DNA from: Echinostoma caproni
Lineage: Eukaryota > Platyhelminthes > Trematoda > Plagiorchiida > Echinostomatidae
Assembly: GCA_900618425.1 (NCBI GenBank)
Contig: UZAN01039721.1
Coordinates: 44,872-108,871 of the forward strand
Reading direction: 5' to 3'
Length of the DNA stretch: 64,000 nucleotides
Position 1 is the first letter of the stretch. The number at the start of each line of letters is the position of its first letter. Under the pieces are notes generated by a model. It worked only from the letters and a program-made list of their open reading frames with translations, was not told the DNA's origin and did not search any database. Positions 47,701 to 60,573 of this stretch are shown piece after piece. The position numbers and the translations under genes were made by a program.

Positions 47701-48467
47701 AGGCGTGACGTAGATAGACCAAGGAAATCATATGTCTAATTAACGTTGTTTACTCTGATTGCCCAGCAAATAGCACTACGTTGAGGATCATGCTTTTGAA
47801 GTAATATACAGGCTTTTTATTCAACCATAAATGTTATGTATTTTGCCATTTATGAAATTTCTTTCAATTGAATTACCAGTTGAGCATAAGCGTAAACATT
47901 ATCACCACACATGAATATCAGGAGTGCAATGGGTTCAACATTTCAAACTTTTATGAAAATATGCGACAAAAGACTTGCGTAGTCTAGAAAAAAACTGATG
48001 GAATTACTAGCCATAATAAATCTTCATTTAGAACCTGGAATGCGTTTTCTGCGCACCCTGCCACCGCTTGAACAATGATCGATTATTCTGTTTACAGCTA
48101 ATAAAAAGGTGACAATAAATAAGCTTGTTCTAGAATGAGATTTTCCACCTTGATGTTCGGAAAACCTAAATAAGGAAGCAGATACAGCAGAAAAACGAGG
48201 ATCACTGGTTTTAAGAGACATATCATAAAATCGCAAAGCAAAGTAGGGAACTCATTAATTGAGTTAAAAAATAGAAGTAGAAGATAGGCAGTTAGCAATT
48301 CAAAAAAACAGTGACAGTGGATCTTATTTCCTCACAGTGCACCGGAATCTAAGTTAGTTTTTGCCGACTATACTACACTCTAGGACTTTAAGGAATAAAC
48401 TTTCTTTCATGAAACGACACTGATCTGCACCTCCAGGTTTTTAATAAGGTAGAATCCATCAACACTG
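44721..48467. other. No gene recognised
   Basis: AT-rich with short frames. Two overlapping longer frames at 47593-47195 (minus, 132 codons) and 47223-47498 (plus, 91 codons) occupy the same DNA and neither shows a domain. A somewhat GC-richer patch lies at about 46.9-47.15 kb without recognisable content. Confidence 0.4.
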
Positions 48468-48540
48468 GTGATGTCACCTCAGCTGGTGATGAAATGTTTG
48501 CAAACAAATTGCCAAGTTCGGTGAACAGGCAAAATAGAAG
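48468..48540 (+). repeat. Partial copy of the 10.6-11.05 kb foldback arm
   Basis: The sequence from gatgtcacctcagctggtga through tttgcaaacaaattgccaag and ttcggtgaacaggcaaaata matches 10774-10842 with a handful of substitutions. Only one arm is present and no inverted partner was found nearby. Confidence 0.85.
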
Positions 48541-51099
48541 ATCGTTTTATGTTTTATCAGTCACACACATCTTTGGTTCCATTGTTTATTCCTTTATGTG
48601 TGACAAACGTTGAGTTCACAAGCACCGAGTAATCTATTGTTATTGTCTTGTATCTTCAAGCATATTTTTCAGTTCGATTTTCATTCACTCAGAAAAGATA
48701 ATTATCATAAATGATTTGACGCATGCAGCTAGCTTATATCAATGTCATTAAAAGCCTCTTTGGGACTTTTTGTCTTATCCGGCATCTATTTGTTTATTTT
48801 CTGCTTCCCGACTGAATATCGGTAGTGAGTTTTGGAAATAATGGAACATCAGGTACCATAAAATATTTTTGATAATGCTCGGGCGAAATAAGATCCTCCT
48901 AGTGTCATTACTATTGTTTTCCGCTGTGTTTCTCACACTCAGGTGTTTTTAGATTCCCCAAATAATGTTGCAGGATGAACACAATGAACTTTGAGTGAAA
49001 TGGCAAAGGGAAGTGTTTCAGCTTTTCATCTTTTTGCATGATCCATTTATTTTTCTTTACGGAACTCTTACCGTAAACCTATAGGGCTGATACCTGAAGC
49101 CGCGCATATATGCTCTACGGGCTATGATCTACACATAATCCACTTCAAAAAATGTAGCAACCTTCGATAAGGTGTAATCTCACAAGAACCAAATGCACAA
49201 GACCGACAGTTAGTGATTTCGTTGGAATGTAGAAATGATATTTTATCTGGCCTGATACACAGACATACAGACCGTGATTCCTGAAAGCTGGAAAAACTGG
49301 CATGTATATGTTAGGGTTTTTTCCAAACACAATCGTTGGAGACATACTGCAGCTGAATCCAAAAGAAACTTACCCAGTCTAAATGTCTCACCGTTTGTTT
49401 GGTATGAATTGGAATATTTTTTCATTTCCGCTTGATTTCCGATCACCTGTGAGATAAACCGTAAATAATCTCAACTCATCCTATAACAATTCCTGGTGAA
49501 AAAACGATAGTATATACTTAGTCACCTTAAATGGGTACTATTATTGATTGAACACGTAGTGACAGGAGATTAGATATTGTGACTGATCAACCAGATTATA
49601 ATTTTATGGACTGATCATAACCTGTGCTTTATTTTAACCGGACAACTAAAAACATTGTTCTGAGTTCCTGCATGTCTTGGGCATATAACTTGAAATTGTT
49701 GATAGGTGAAAACGTCTTATCAACAGAAAGAATTTATTTACGTCCTTTACTATCTACATTGGAGGACGGCAAATGGACAGACTTTTTCTCATAAATTATA
49801 GATGAACCCCAATACTATACAGTATGTAAGATTTCATCCAACACTATATTGGCTCCGGATAGGGGACTTCCAGTAAGATCACAGAAGTACAATAAATAAA
49901 TTGAAAAACACTGTCATACAAATATGCGATAATTCTACTGCGTGCTACATCAAAAGCGTTTTAGAACAACACGTCCATTAGTATCTATATGAAGTAAATA
50001 ACACAATGTAGGAAGCCTTTGTTTAGTAATTCGCTTGTGCCTTACAGCATAACCGAATCTGTCTGTTAAGCAGTCTGAAAACTGAAGTAAGGATTGAAAA
50101 AGTGACAACCTGGACTGAACGTTTTCGAATTTCTACTACTTTATATTCGAAAACAAAAGCTGTCCATCTGAGAAATCCACAAACTCTGTAGGACTGTTTG
50201 CGTTTAAATCTAAGTTATGACAGTTTGTATAAAACAAGGATACTAACGCGGATCTAGAAAGTATTTTAATGAGAACAAGAAAAGATCGGAGGGGGTTCGT
50301 TTGATAATATCAATAATGAATTTTCATTGAAGTTATACAGCGTGATAACACAAACATTGCAGCATCATAGTTGTCATTTCGATCACAGTTTCATTCTCAC
50401 TAAGTCGGAATCATCAATAGATTTAGGGGTTTCTATTGACACGAAGAGACTGTTCGGTACGAGTGTCCGTAACTCATAAATAATTCAAAGTACCAATATT
50501 GTTGTTGGCCTTCAGAGTTTTCAATTCAAACTGATCGTAACGGTATTTAAACAAACAATCTTTGTAGAAATTGGCATTGAGGTGGATAAATTTTCATTTC
50601 AGAAGGAGTTTCAGGGATGACTAGAACTCAACTTCTCTTACGCGTTAGACTTGACTTTGCTGGTTACTTGCCACAAAACACCAATCTGATCGGCATACAA
50701 TAAGCTGGCATTTTCCATTTTGTTGGAGCAGTTTAATCATCATATACGTTAAGCTTTATTTGATTTTTAAAGTAGGAAAGCTTCAGTTATCCGCAATAAA
50801 TATTAGTTACATTCTGGAACAGTCAGCAAATCCATCAAGTGTGCTGATGCCTGACATTAATTCTTTCAGGACGGTGAAAAAATCTCTATAATTTATTTGG
50901 TATCTACCATGGCAGAAATATTAACTGTAAACATAATATTCTCACAAAACTCTTACAGAATGTCTAAGTGCCAGGTATGATCATATATTAGTTATAGCAC
51001 AAGATTTCACGCAATGTGATATGTTCTATTTCCACATTTTACGGTATTTTTCTTTCAAAAATCGATTAGAAATTAGGAGGAAAAGACTATTTGATCGGA
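48541..51099. other. No gene recognised
   Basis: 2.5 kb of AT-rich sequence. Only short frames at 49145-49446 (minus). Nothing repeated was noticed. Confidence 0.4.
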
Positions 51100-51290
51100 T
51101 GCCCGATGGCCGATTGCGTAGTATGATTGCGTCCCACATGTAAGGTCCCGGGTTCAATCCCCAGTCAGTTCGATAGATTAGTACTGTAAATGACAACTAT
51201 CCTGGGTAAAACAGCTGTCCAGGACTTCTAAGGTTTTCAGCTCACGTCTCATTTACACCAAGAATTCCTCAACTAACCAAACCAAGAATA
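51100..51290 (+). repeat. tRNA-derived SINE, family D
   Basis: On the plus strand GATGGCCGATTGCGTAG (A-box region, about 51105-51121) and CCGGGTTCAATCCCC (B box, 51149-51163) lie about 30 nt apart. They are followed by a body (tcctgggtaaaacagctgtc) to about 51290. The match to the B-box consensus is strong. The acceptor stem does not pair well, so it is a SINE head or degraded tRNA rather than a working tRNA. Confidence 0.6.
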
Positions 51291-54209
51291 CTTTCAGAAA
51301 GGAATGAGCAAGAGTAAAGGTGATCATAAAAGTGCTCATATCAACCTCCTCTTTGGTTGTGGTGTGAACGAAAGAGCGTTTGATAGGAAACAATTTGCCT
51401 ACATTGATAATTGACTGCGACAATTGCTTACGCTGGGTGTTGTCTATTTGGACACCTAATTGAAATTTACCGACGTTTTATGCGCATTTGGTTTTTATTT
51501 ATTGGAAGTTGAATGAATAATTTCTGATTCTTATTTTGTAGGCCATACAATACACAAAAGAGCAACAATAAGGTCCAATCAACATTAACATTTTTACGAA
51601 AACGTGTTAAAAATCTGAAAAAGATGTGATCGATTGGTTCTTTATTTCGATTTATTTTTGTTGCCTTTTATCTTCACTAGTGGTCTTCTTCTTTAGACTG
51701 CTGCCGAAGTGCAACCAGCTCCTCTATGCAAACACATTGTCGCATTCCTGATTGTTGTTTCATTACCGAAATATCACACAGAGTAAACATTCTGTCCAAA
51801 CAAACAGGATCACCTGCAGGTATATCTACTCATTGTGAAAAAATGACATCTGATTATGTGTTGAAACCAGCACGTAGACCCATTTTCTGGGATACGTGTC
51901 AAACTTAGTTAGGTGTGTGAACAAAGACGTCTGTGCATGCGTTTCACAAAAGATAATTCCAATCATTAGATAAGCAATGTTTACGAATAATTCACAAGTC
52001 TGCGCAAATACTGGTGAACGCAGTGCGCGGGAGAGCCTTTAGAATCTTTGGTAGTACATGTCGCTAAAACAATTTGAAATTTTGAAGCTTTAGCGTTCAC
52101 CTAATGAAGTAACTCTACTTTTTTACACAACGGTAATTAAAATTTGCATTCTTTCGAGAGTTCCGAGAAGATGATCAATGGCGAACACATTTGTAAATTA
52201 TGGTGATTACGTGGTTGCTTAATTTTGCCTGTGAAAAATATTTTCTGGGAATGGGTTCCATTCAAGTTCAATTCTCGAGTGAATATAGGCATATTTATTG
52301 GAGGGGACTAACATTTGACTATCTTGCGATGGTTGGATACCTGCTGTGTATTGGAAGAATAAGCCGCATGTCCGATGTGCTTGAACAGCCCAGGCGATTC
52401 AGCCAGCAATAATGTAGATTTCGGATTGGCTTAAGACAGAATCGTGCGCAGTTGTAGAAAACTTATTTCTCCGAGCATTCCAATGCCCAGAAAACAGCGT
52501 GTCTTTGGAAAGAGTAGGGCATCACGATTTTGCATAGAAATTGACATAACAAAAGAGGTAGCTGGAAAACGGGTTTCTTTCAGAACTGAAACGAAGCTGT
52601 AAAGCTGCTGCAAAACATATACATGACACTACTATTTGTACTCAACTTGACAACACAAAATTTGATTTGTCTCTTTTGGAAGTGAAAATCTGTGAGAAAA
52701 CCACGGATCAAGGTACTCTGTCATTAAACCACGGGGTAGGTAATGACCTATGGTGAACGTTCACTCTCTCATCTCAAAGATACCGATGGTCGGTGTCCGC
52801 AGGGCGAGCGAGCGAACGTACAGCCATACTGGGCTTTCTCCATCACTCCAAATCAAAAAGGTTGGCAAGCTAGTACACGCCATCGAAATATGATGCAAGG
52901 TTGTGCGCAGTAAACCCGGTTGAAAAATGTTACCTCAAGCAATAAGAATTTAATTAGCACGTTTTCTATACTATCAGATAGACCGAATTGAATATAAATT
53001 GCTTTTCAGCAATAAACTTACAACCGTGGTTTGTTACATTTCCCTATTAACGAAACTTAATACCGAAACAAGGTCTCGTTCCCATGTCATCTAAATGATA
53101 TCTTACAATCCTGATCGTTTCTGCTTGATTGGCTCAAGATGTGCACACCATTTTGTCTGCCTTTTCCAATATGGTTCCGATGCAGTTTGCAACTACTAAA
53201 GATTTCAAGTTGCAATGACTTGAGGGTTTTTTGCACGCTTAGAGTGTCACGTTGATTCTGCAATTTCTCGTTTGCTCTAGAGGGAAACTAAACAGTACCC
53301 AGTAGGCCGTAGTGTACTCTCATCTAGACAGCGCTAAATCTCAGCTTCATTTATTATTTAATCAAAAACATACCGCTTTTTCTCTACAAGTCGAAACTGT
53401 GCCATTAAATTGGGGAATTTTGGGAGTTGAGGAATCAAATTCAAATGGCCTGATATATTCGCCGAGATCCGTTTTATTTTGCATATCAAATAACTTTCGT
53501 TACTAAAAATGACCTCAAGTAAGTGATGCAAATCAACATTCAGTTTGTGGACATACGGACGCGCAATCGGACACTTCTCACAGAAGAGACAAGCGACGCG
53601 TCTAAATTTGTTTACATCCCTCGGGCAAGAGAATGATTTGAGGTGTGAGGATCTATTCACGGTCCAATCATTTTTTTGAAATAACGGAACCGAGGTGCAC
53701 CTGTTGTTACGCGCACTCAGTCCGTGAACGCGAGTCCGTTTCATGCGACCGCATTCTGTTGGGAACTACAAGATTTACTGAAACTGAACCGATGATCAAA
53801 CATATTTCTGGTGGCACTTGATCCCTTTTTACTCCGTGATGGCATTCCTTCAGGTGGTGAAACGCGAGGGTAATGTTTTTGTTACTTTGCCCATCGAGTA
53901 AAAAGGATTGCAAACTTCTGAATAAAACCTTATGATTGAATGACACTTTAGGCAAACTATGACCCAAATAAATCGCAGTTCCGATAATGTAAGAAAAGTA
54001 CCGACATTTAAGTCGTTGTATCACCGCATCGAAGTGAACGATGCACTTTGCGAATTCAAAACATCAGCTCACACAAAACGCTTGAAAATCTGATCTAAAC
54101 ACTTTTTGGACAATCGGGGATGAGTAAAAGCTGAAAATTTAAAAGTTTTCAATTTCAAATGTTCACACTACAAATTGGATAAATGAAACCAACTTTCGAT
54201 TGTAAAATC
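51291..54209. other. No gene recognised; possible Penelope-like remnant near the right end
   Basis: Two minus frames (53744-53358, 128 codons; 54024-53707, 105 codons) are open but show no domain. Plus-strand text at 53.5-54.2 kb might be degraded Penelope-like coding, suspected only because of the hammerhead-like motif that follows. A GC-richer patch at 52.73-52.93 kb is unexplained. Confidence 0.35.
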
Positions 54210-54247
54210 ACCTTGATAAAGGTTACCGACGGTTACCGAAACGTCGC
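54210..54247 (+). ncRNA. Degenerate hammerhead-ribozyme-like motif of a Penelope-like element
   Basis: The order TTGATAA, then GGTTACC-GAC-GGTTACC, then GAAACGTC follows the layout CUGAUGA, stem II, GAAA, short stem III with the GUC cleavage triplet. The two GGTTACC copies can pair with one T-T mismatch. Two bases of the CUGAUGA core differ (C3 to U, G8 to A), so self-cleavage is not expected. The layout GAAACGTC after a short hairpin is known from Penelope-like elements, which carry hammerheads in their terminal repeats. AAAAT before the core and ATTTT after it could form part of stem I. Confidence 0.5.
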
Positions 54248-57200
54248 ATTATTTTCACCGGTATCGACATCGCTGTGTTTTCACAATTACAACTTATATA
54301 AAGAGAACTTTATTCGCAAAATAAATTCCTCAGTCAAATATTTGACAAACTGAGCAACTAAAATCAAAACTGCTGTGTAGAAAGCTGACAGCAGTCAAAA
54401 CTTCTTAAACATAATTTTTCCAACCGGATTTTCTTGCTCGCCTTACCAATCAATAAAGTTTTGGAATATTCGATGATAAACAGGTTGAAGTCTGAATTTA
54501 AAAGTCATGATTCTTGTATATCCACAGTACATTGAAACTGGTATATGTTTTATTGTTTGGATAGTGATTAATTATGGGTGCTGTATTTACGACGATAAAT
54601 ATATACAACAAACATGATTGACTTTTATTCGCAGTACAAAACTGAGTTTGCATAATGTCAATTGTAATAATCACTTGCAAACGCCAAAGAATAAACAAAC
54701 ACAACCCGATCACTTCACCTAACTTTCCTGTGTTTAACCAAGACCGAGCAAAAATAGCTCAAACCTGTCGATTCAGAAACTCGTGTAACCCTTTCGGTAT
54801 CTTTTGAACCTGCAACGGAGCCGTCATTTGAAAGCACAGTGTAGCAACTAGATAGCGAAATGCTACACGATTTGCACGATAACTCACTTCTCGGCGTTCC
54901 TCTAAAATTGATGATCAAAAATTGCCTCCTACTTTCTTAAGGTAGATGGGTGCATTCGTACCATCCCTCGACCAAATGATGCTGAGGCATCATCCACTGA
55001 ACGAAGGGTAACCGGGTAATCGGAACAACGCTCACAATTACGTTTGCCTCTGGCGCATGGTAGTCCATTTATCGGCATCGGACACATTTTGCGCACTGCT
55101 TAGTGTATCGTGAAACAGAAGTAAGGAATAACATGTACATGTCTTTACTGTAGATCAACCGAATTACACTGTATTCGATTACCCTAAATCTTCATCCGGC
55201 AAGTGTTGTTCAACCATAACTGATGGTGTTTTAGTCTACAGTGATTCACTGCAAGGTACTTCAAGATTGAAGGAAACCGTTGGATTGTTCTGAATAGGAC
55301 AATAATCAGAATATCGACTGAGTAGCGCGGGACTTGTCCCAGTCGACATCATCCGGCAATTTGTTGCTAATGTTGTAAATCTATATTCCATATATTTCGG
55401 AATCAAAGAGAAGCGTTGATTAAACTTCAACAAATATATATTCATAAGGTCTGGGCATTCTAACCATCGAAACAGTTCTGTTTTACGATCCTTCTCGACG
55501 TTACGTTGGTGGCTTTTTTGCTGACTGAAACTGTCCTCACTGTTCAGCCTTTGATTGCTGTGGAATAGTAGCGGCCACAAAGGTGATAAATCGAGACTCA
55601 CTATCACTGGTATGGTGATGGATAATCACAGACTCTTTCCAAAAGCAGATCTTCGATAGGGATAGCCTTTGAGACTGCACAGACCATTTGCACTCTTTTA
55701 ATGGGCAAAATCTCCAATAACAATGAATATCGAGGTATCATAATAGACTAAAATGATGCTGCCATGTGCCTTCCACAACAGGATCACACAATACCATTTA
55801 TCATCCATTGATCTATTATTATTACACGATGTCTCAAAATACGGTTAGTTCACTTGTTTATGCTAAACAATGGCCACCTGACTACAAATGCGATAATCTC
55901 AGGAAAACTAGCTATAACCACTTAGTCCAAATCACCGCGTAGAGTTGACGTATCAGCTGGTTTCGGTCCCGCATTGCCTTTGAAATAACAGATTGACCCA
56001 ACCTTTTTCTACTTTAGTCTCAATTTTGATCAGATGTATTAACAACAAATGGTGGAGTTACTGCCCTTTTTCGCCAATCAGATTCCTGGCATATTTGCAG
56101 GAAGCATATGGGAACAATAAAACAAAGAGGAGTACCCAAAATAATCCTACTGATCTCCCTCGAAAATTTAAATTGATACCGAGATCTTTTGGGGGCATAT
56201 CAACAGGTGTTATCCATTTCATTTAAGTTTTTTCTTACTTATGATATTTGACCAGGTCAACATTACTTTTATCTACTTATTGTATATTGCGCATTCACGC
56301 TACTCACGAGTAGCCTGTATCTGACAGGGAATTTTATCCAAAGAAAGAGGTAACTCGTTCAAGTGCTTCATAATTATTTTTAAAACTGCAATCTTCATTA
56401 GGTCAAGTAATGTTCGGTATGTGCCCCCACTTGGAATACGTGTTCACTGCCAAAAGTGCTATACTGTGTAGCCTGCAAAAAGTAATCCATAAATGCATCA
56501 ATATAATTTGTTAAGATATACCGAAAACATCAAAATCTATGGGACTAACAAGGATGCACCGAACGGACATCCAGTGATACAGTGACGCGCAAAACACTAA
56601 CCCTCAAAACCAGGCGACCATAACGCCAGTTCAGTAATCTACATGTACTGATATACAGATAAACGGACAATATGTTCGACTGCTCAATTTATGAGCAATC
56701 GGTTTCGGAAACAAGACCGTATAAAGTGAACGAAACGGATATCGAGTTGAGCCAGTTACAGGGTACCTCCAGACGAAAACAAGAAAAGAAATAAACGGAG
56801 CGATGAATTCAAACAATCATATTCGTTTGGTCCATGTATACGGTTATTTATCTTTATTGCATGTACATATGCGTCGGGGTGGAACGCGTGATACACGAAA
56901 GGCCATGGGGAAAGTTGAGAGTTCCCAAAAGTCCATTCAAGGGGATGCGGAAGGTCGCTGTAAAACAGTTTAACAAAAAGACTAATGAGTATTACATAAT
57001 GATCAATAACATCATAGGAGGGGAGGTACGGGTCACAAGTACACACATGAAACATATTTGCTGGTACCAACATGTCGCCAAATGTGCTATGCTATCTGTA
57101 GGTCAAATGTTTCCTCAATCGGGTGGGGGAGCAAGGAATAGAACTAGTTGGATGCTGACCGCTGTGGAAGCATGGATTACATCAAACCAACTGAAATTCA

Positions 57201-57345
57201 TTATGCTGTCGATGATGAAGAAGACGGGTGCTGCTTAACAGGGGTGATTTTCTTTCACTCGGTCATGATTTGGAATATAGCAGACTAAACACAGTCAAAA
57301 ATGGAACCGTAACAGTAATTTCGTAAAAATACCCAAATCGACAAA
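54248..57345. other. No confident gene
   Basis: A 123-codon minus frame at 55607-55236 has protein-like text but no family I recognise. A 134-codon plus frame at 56834-57238 ends just before the Gypsy remnant and could be part of its 5' region or LTR. I could not match it to an LTR partner. Confidence 0.35.
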
Positions 57346-57737
57346 ATGGAAAAAATTTTTTCTAAAAGCAAATTAATTGTACCCCGCGTAGCGCAAAAAA
57401 TATATGAATCGAGAAAAATAAAAGACGGGTGGTTATTGAAAACGAAACTTCGTAAAAATGTACCAATACCCAAGAAATTGGAACGGGCTCACCAGTTTAG
57501 AGATGGGGGATGCGATTTCACGACATGCAACAGCGATCCGATCTCTAATTCTCCCGGGCTTTTCGATCACCCGGTATGAATCAGGAAGAACAACCGGTTA
57601 GTTGAGGGGAAGTATATTGTTCCTTTAAATTACCGGAGTTCAGCTTGACTCGAGAGTATCGGAAAGCGAAATGCTGATCAACCGAAGGTGTAGCACTAAA
57701 CTCAAGCACTGTTTATAGTGAAGTTAACTCACCGGAG

Positions 57738-58293
57738 GTGGCAGTGACTAAAACAAAGATGAAAGCTGGAGAAGCGGTCTCAGGATATTCAAGATCCTGG
57801 CGGGGTCTATACTACAAAGGAGAAGGATGCACGAGTAAATATTCCAAGCAACCAATACCTGCAAACAAGCGAAAGCATACATGCGGAATAGGTGGACCAA
57901 AGATAGTGACAACTCTGAAGCATGTTACACTGTCGGTCTCAAACAACTACAGTGTTACCGCTTCGTGGCAGACATAAACAATTGGACACTTCAACGGAAG
58001 TTGTTGGAGAATAAGGATCGTTCGTAGAGGCACAAAAGATCTGTGGACACCATGATGATTTGACAAAAGCGACTTCCAGTGAAGCAGTCACCATATTCCA
58101 GCGGCAGAAACAGAGATCAATCCGACCTCCAGTGGCCTAACACACATCGAAGTCACCTCATGACCCTTCCGTCAACGACAAACATATCAACCCATGCCTA
58201 ACATGTGGAGCTTACCTTTCGCGATCCACTTGTCGATTCCGTAACGCCAAGTGTCATGCGTGCGGGAAAACTGGCCATTCTCAGAGACTATGC
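57738..58293 (+). pseudogene. Gypsy gag with zinc knuckles, broken
   Basis: The nucleocapsid part reads CLTCGAYLSRSTC then FRNAKCHACGKTGHSQRLC (58195-58293). The second unit is a perfect C-x2-C-x4-H-x4-C knuckle. In the first, Leu stands where the His is expected. Just upstream, shifted frames give TLQRKLLENKDRS and EAQKICGHHDD, matching the end of the Gypsy capsid domain. Stops and frameshifts separate these from KAGEAVSGYSRSWRGL further upstream. It is an inactive copy of an RNA-binding structural protein. Confidence 0.7.
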
Positions 58294-58646
58294 AAACAGC
58301 CCTGCTGCAACCTAGTACAGCCACCAGCCGAAAAGGACACAAATCTCGTGATTTCCTTAGAAACCGAAAGTCAGTGAGCAAATCCTTATACGCACATGTG
58401 ATCCTACATTCCGGTGTGAAGCACAAACTCACTGTGGACACAGGAAGTACAGAATCTATATTTTCTACTGAAGTGCTTCGATCCATATGTCCCGAAACCA
58501 ATGTTCATCCAATGTGTATGCAGATTCGTGGTAGTGAGGATCACGATCTTCCATTGTTGGGGAAAATAACCTTATTTGTTCGATCAGTGAAAAACTACTC
58601 CATTACTATTCGCTTTCTGGTCGCTGGTTCTGAACGCCATACGTGA
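58294..58646 (+). pseudogene. Gypsy retropepsin domain
   Basis: The frame KSLYAHVILHSGVKHKLTVD leads into VDTGSTESIFSTEVL with the catalytic DTG at 58437-58445, then LPLLGKITLFVRSVKNYSIT and IRFLVAGSERHT. The text then stops where the ILG segment would be expected, so the domain is truncated. Its frame is shifted relative to the zinc knuckles, about 90 nt upstream. Confidence 0.8.
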
Positions 58647-60573
58647 GTTGAAACAAACTGCGTCATAGCATTCCTGTCAACTGCCCGCTGTCCAAACCCA
58701 GCAAAGGAGACTCATCACCAACACTCCCACTAATATAGGAAATACGTGCCAGCAACTCTCCAGATTGAAATTTATTGGTCGGCGACAGTTACGCACAATG
58801 TCATGCTACTAATCCTCGTTGAATGCTACGCAAAATTTGGTGAGAACGGTCAAAAGTGCTATTGCATCGGCAAACCAGAAGACGATGTCGGAGTTTGGAG
58901 AACTGTTGAAGTACGCGAAAATGGTGCGCCCCAACACAAATGGAAGATCGGTGAAACCGCCCAAAGCGCAAAGATTGCAATCATCATTGTAACGTAACGC
59001 TTCGACGAAAACTTCAGATCACGCACACCAAATTGACCAACTACATTCAGAGGAGTCTGCCAATTCGGACAGAGTTCACTGATCCAGCATCTCCAAATAC
59101 AGAAATCCGAAACTCACAATCCGGTGCTCCTGAAATGTGTAATGCTTAATGATACGGTGACACCACGAAACACAATTCCAAGAGGGAGTCAATCCGAAGA
59201 AGTTTTTTTGAGAAAGGAGAGTTGTGGTTATCCTGGAGTACAAAATGGGGCATACCACGGAGCGACATATTACAGTTTTCGGGCAACTGTGATCAATCAA
59301 GGTTCACGGGTGACGTCAGCAAAGCACGTAAGTGTCACTGCTTCGAAACTACATTTCATTAGTCAACTGTCCTAACCAATCAGAAACCGTGAGGCCCAGA
59401 AAGACTTGGAACAACGTCAGAAATATTTGAACGTGATTGGCAGAGGCCCGGAAGACCGATGAGCTTGTTTTGTACACATTATTTGATCCCCCTTATTTCT
59501 TCCAATAAACGAACTCCCGTTCCTTTGGCCTTTTCCTCGCGTCTGGGTTACTTGGGATATTACGTGCAAGTACCAGTGTTCATATGACGTCTGTGATTGC
59601 TAATTCGGTATTCATATTCCGTGATCGGTATTCCGTGGTTCGTATTTCATTTTCAGTGCGTCCACTACTGATATTACTACGATTACTACATAATCGCCCT
59701 AGCCATCGTTCATCGTCACTTAGAGGCAGACAAAGGGCCACAGAAGTAGCGGTTTCTTTACTGAGGAAAATCAATGAAATTAAAAAGCATGTACAAAGGA
59801 ATTCTTCTGGTTGTGAAATGTCTCCACCAATGGTCGGTTTCCCGGGAGAGCAGAGCTGTATTCTACCGAGAGCATCCCCAGGTCTCGGACAAGAGAACAG
59901 CCCTCATCTCTCGGCTAACCGTGAATAAGGTGGGCTTCGGTACTCCAAATAAGCGGTCGCTAACAATCAGTGGCAGCGCTCGAGGATGTGGTGGGTATAA
60001 TTCCTGGCAAGGGTTCTCGGCAAAAAACATCTCAAATACCTGTAGACAGCACTGTGACGTGGTGCGTGTGGCCCGCCACTAAATAAGGCCATTGTCCCTT
60101 GTCCAGTTTCTTTGCCCAACAAGCTTTTCCAGAAGAAGCGAATGAACCGAAAACCGACTACCGGCTCATCTGGAATAACGCCGCTGCCTTGCAGTCCGCA
60201 CTTGGTTGCGCAAAGGCTAGAGTGCATCCTCAAATACGGCCTACTCTGGACTAAGCGACCGAGTAGTACAATAGCCCACAAAGCAGACAACTATGAACGT
60301 TCTCGCATTCATGACTTCGCACTCTGAACCTTCAACAATCGAAAGACTTTCTACACGATGCACACGCTTTTGGTCTCCCAGACTCCCCCAACTCACCTCT
60401 ACCCTCCCAACTCTATTCCACCTATCTTGGGTACTTCAGACGATCGTAATATCAGTAGTGCCTCGGGTGGAAATTCTGCCGCTGTTCGCTCTTGTCCTAC
60501 CATGACTGCCGTCCAAGTCTCAACGAATCCTCCACCAGCTGAAGCCCTTCTCCACCCCTGATGTCCTTTCAAA

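Larger units (their letters stand above)
57346..59510 (+). mobile_element. Gypsy-type retrotransposon remnant (gag and protease)
   Basis: On the plus strand there are gag pieces at about 57740-58190, a double zinc-binding region at 58195-58293 and a retropepsin domain at 58380-58646. A Lys-rich frame at 57346-57579 may be upstream gag. After the protease no RT is found. Text near 58980-59110 (HHCNVTLRRKL) might be the end of an integrase, which would imply a large internal deletion. An AATAAA at about 59504 could belong to the 3' LTR. LTR boundaries could not be paired by eye. Confidence 0.7.

Noticed and set aside
51100..51175. Possible functional tRNA gene
   Set aside because: The B box is good but acceptor and anticodon stems do not pair convincingly.
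53358..54024. Two adjoining minus-strand frames of 128 and 105 codons
   Set aside because: No recognisable domain. The nearby hammerhead-like motif hints at a plus-strand Penelope remnant instead, so they are probably chance frames.
55236..55607. 123-codon minus-strand frame
   Set aside because: The text is plausible as protein, but I recognise no family and see no splice or promoter context.
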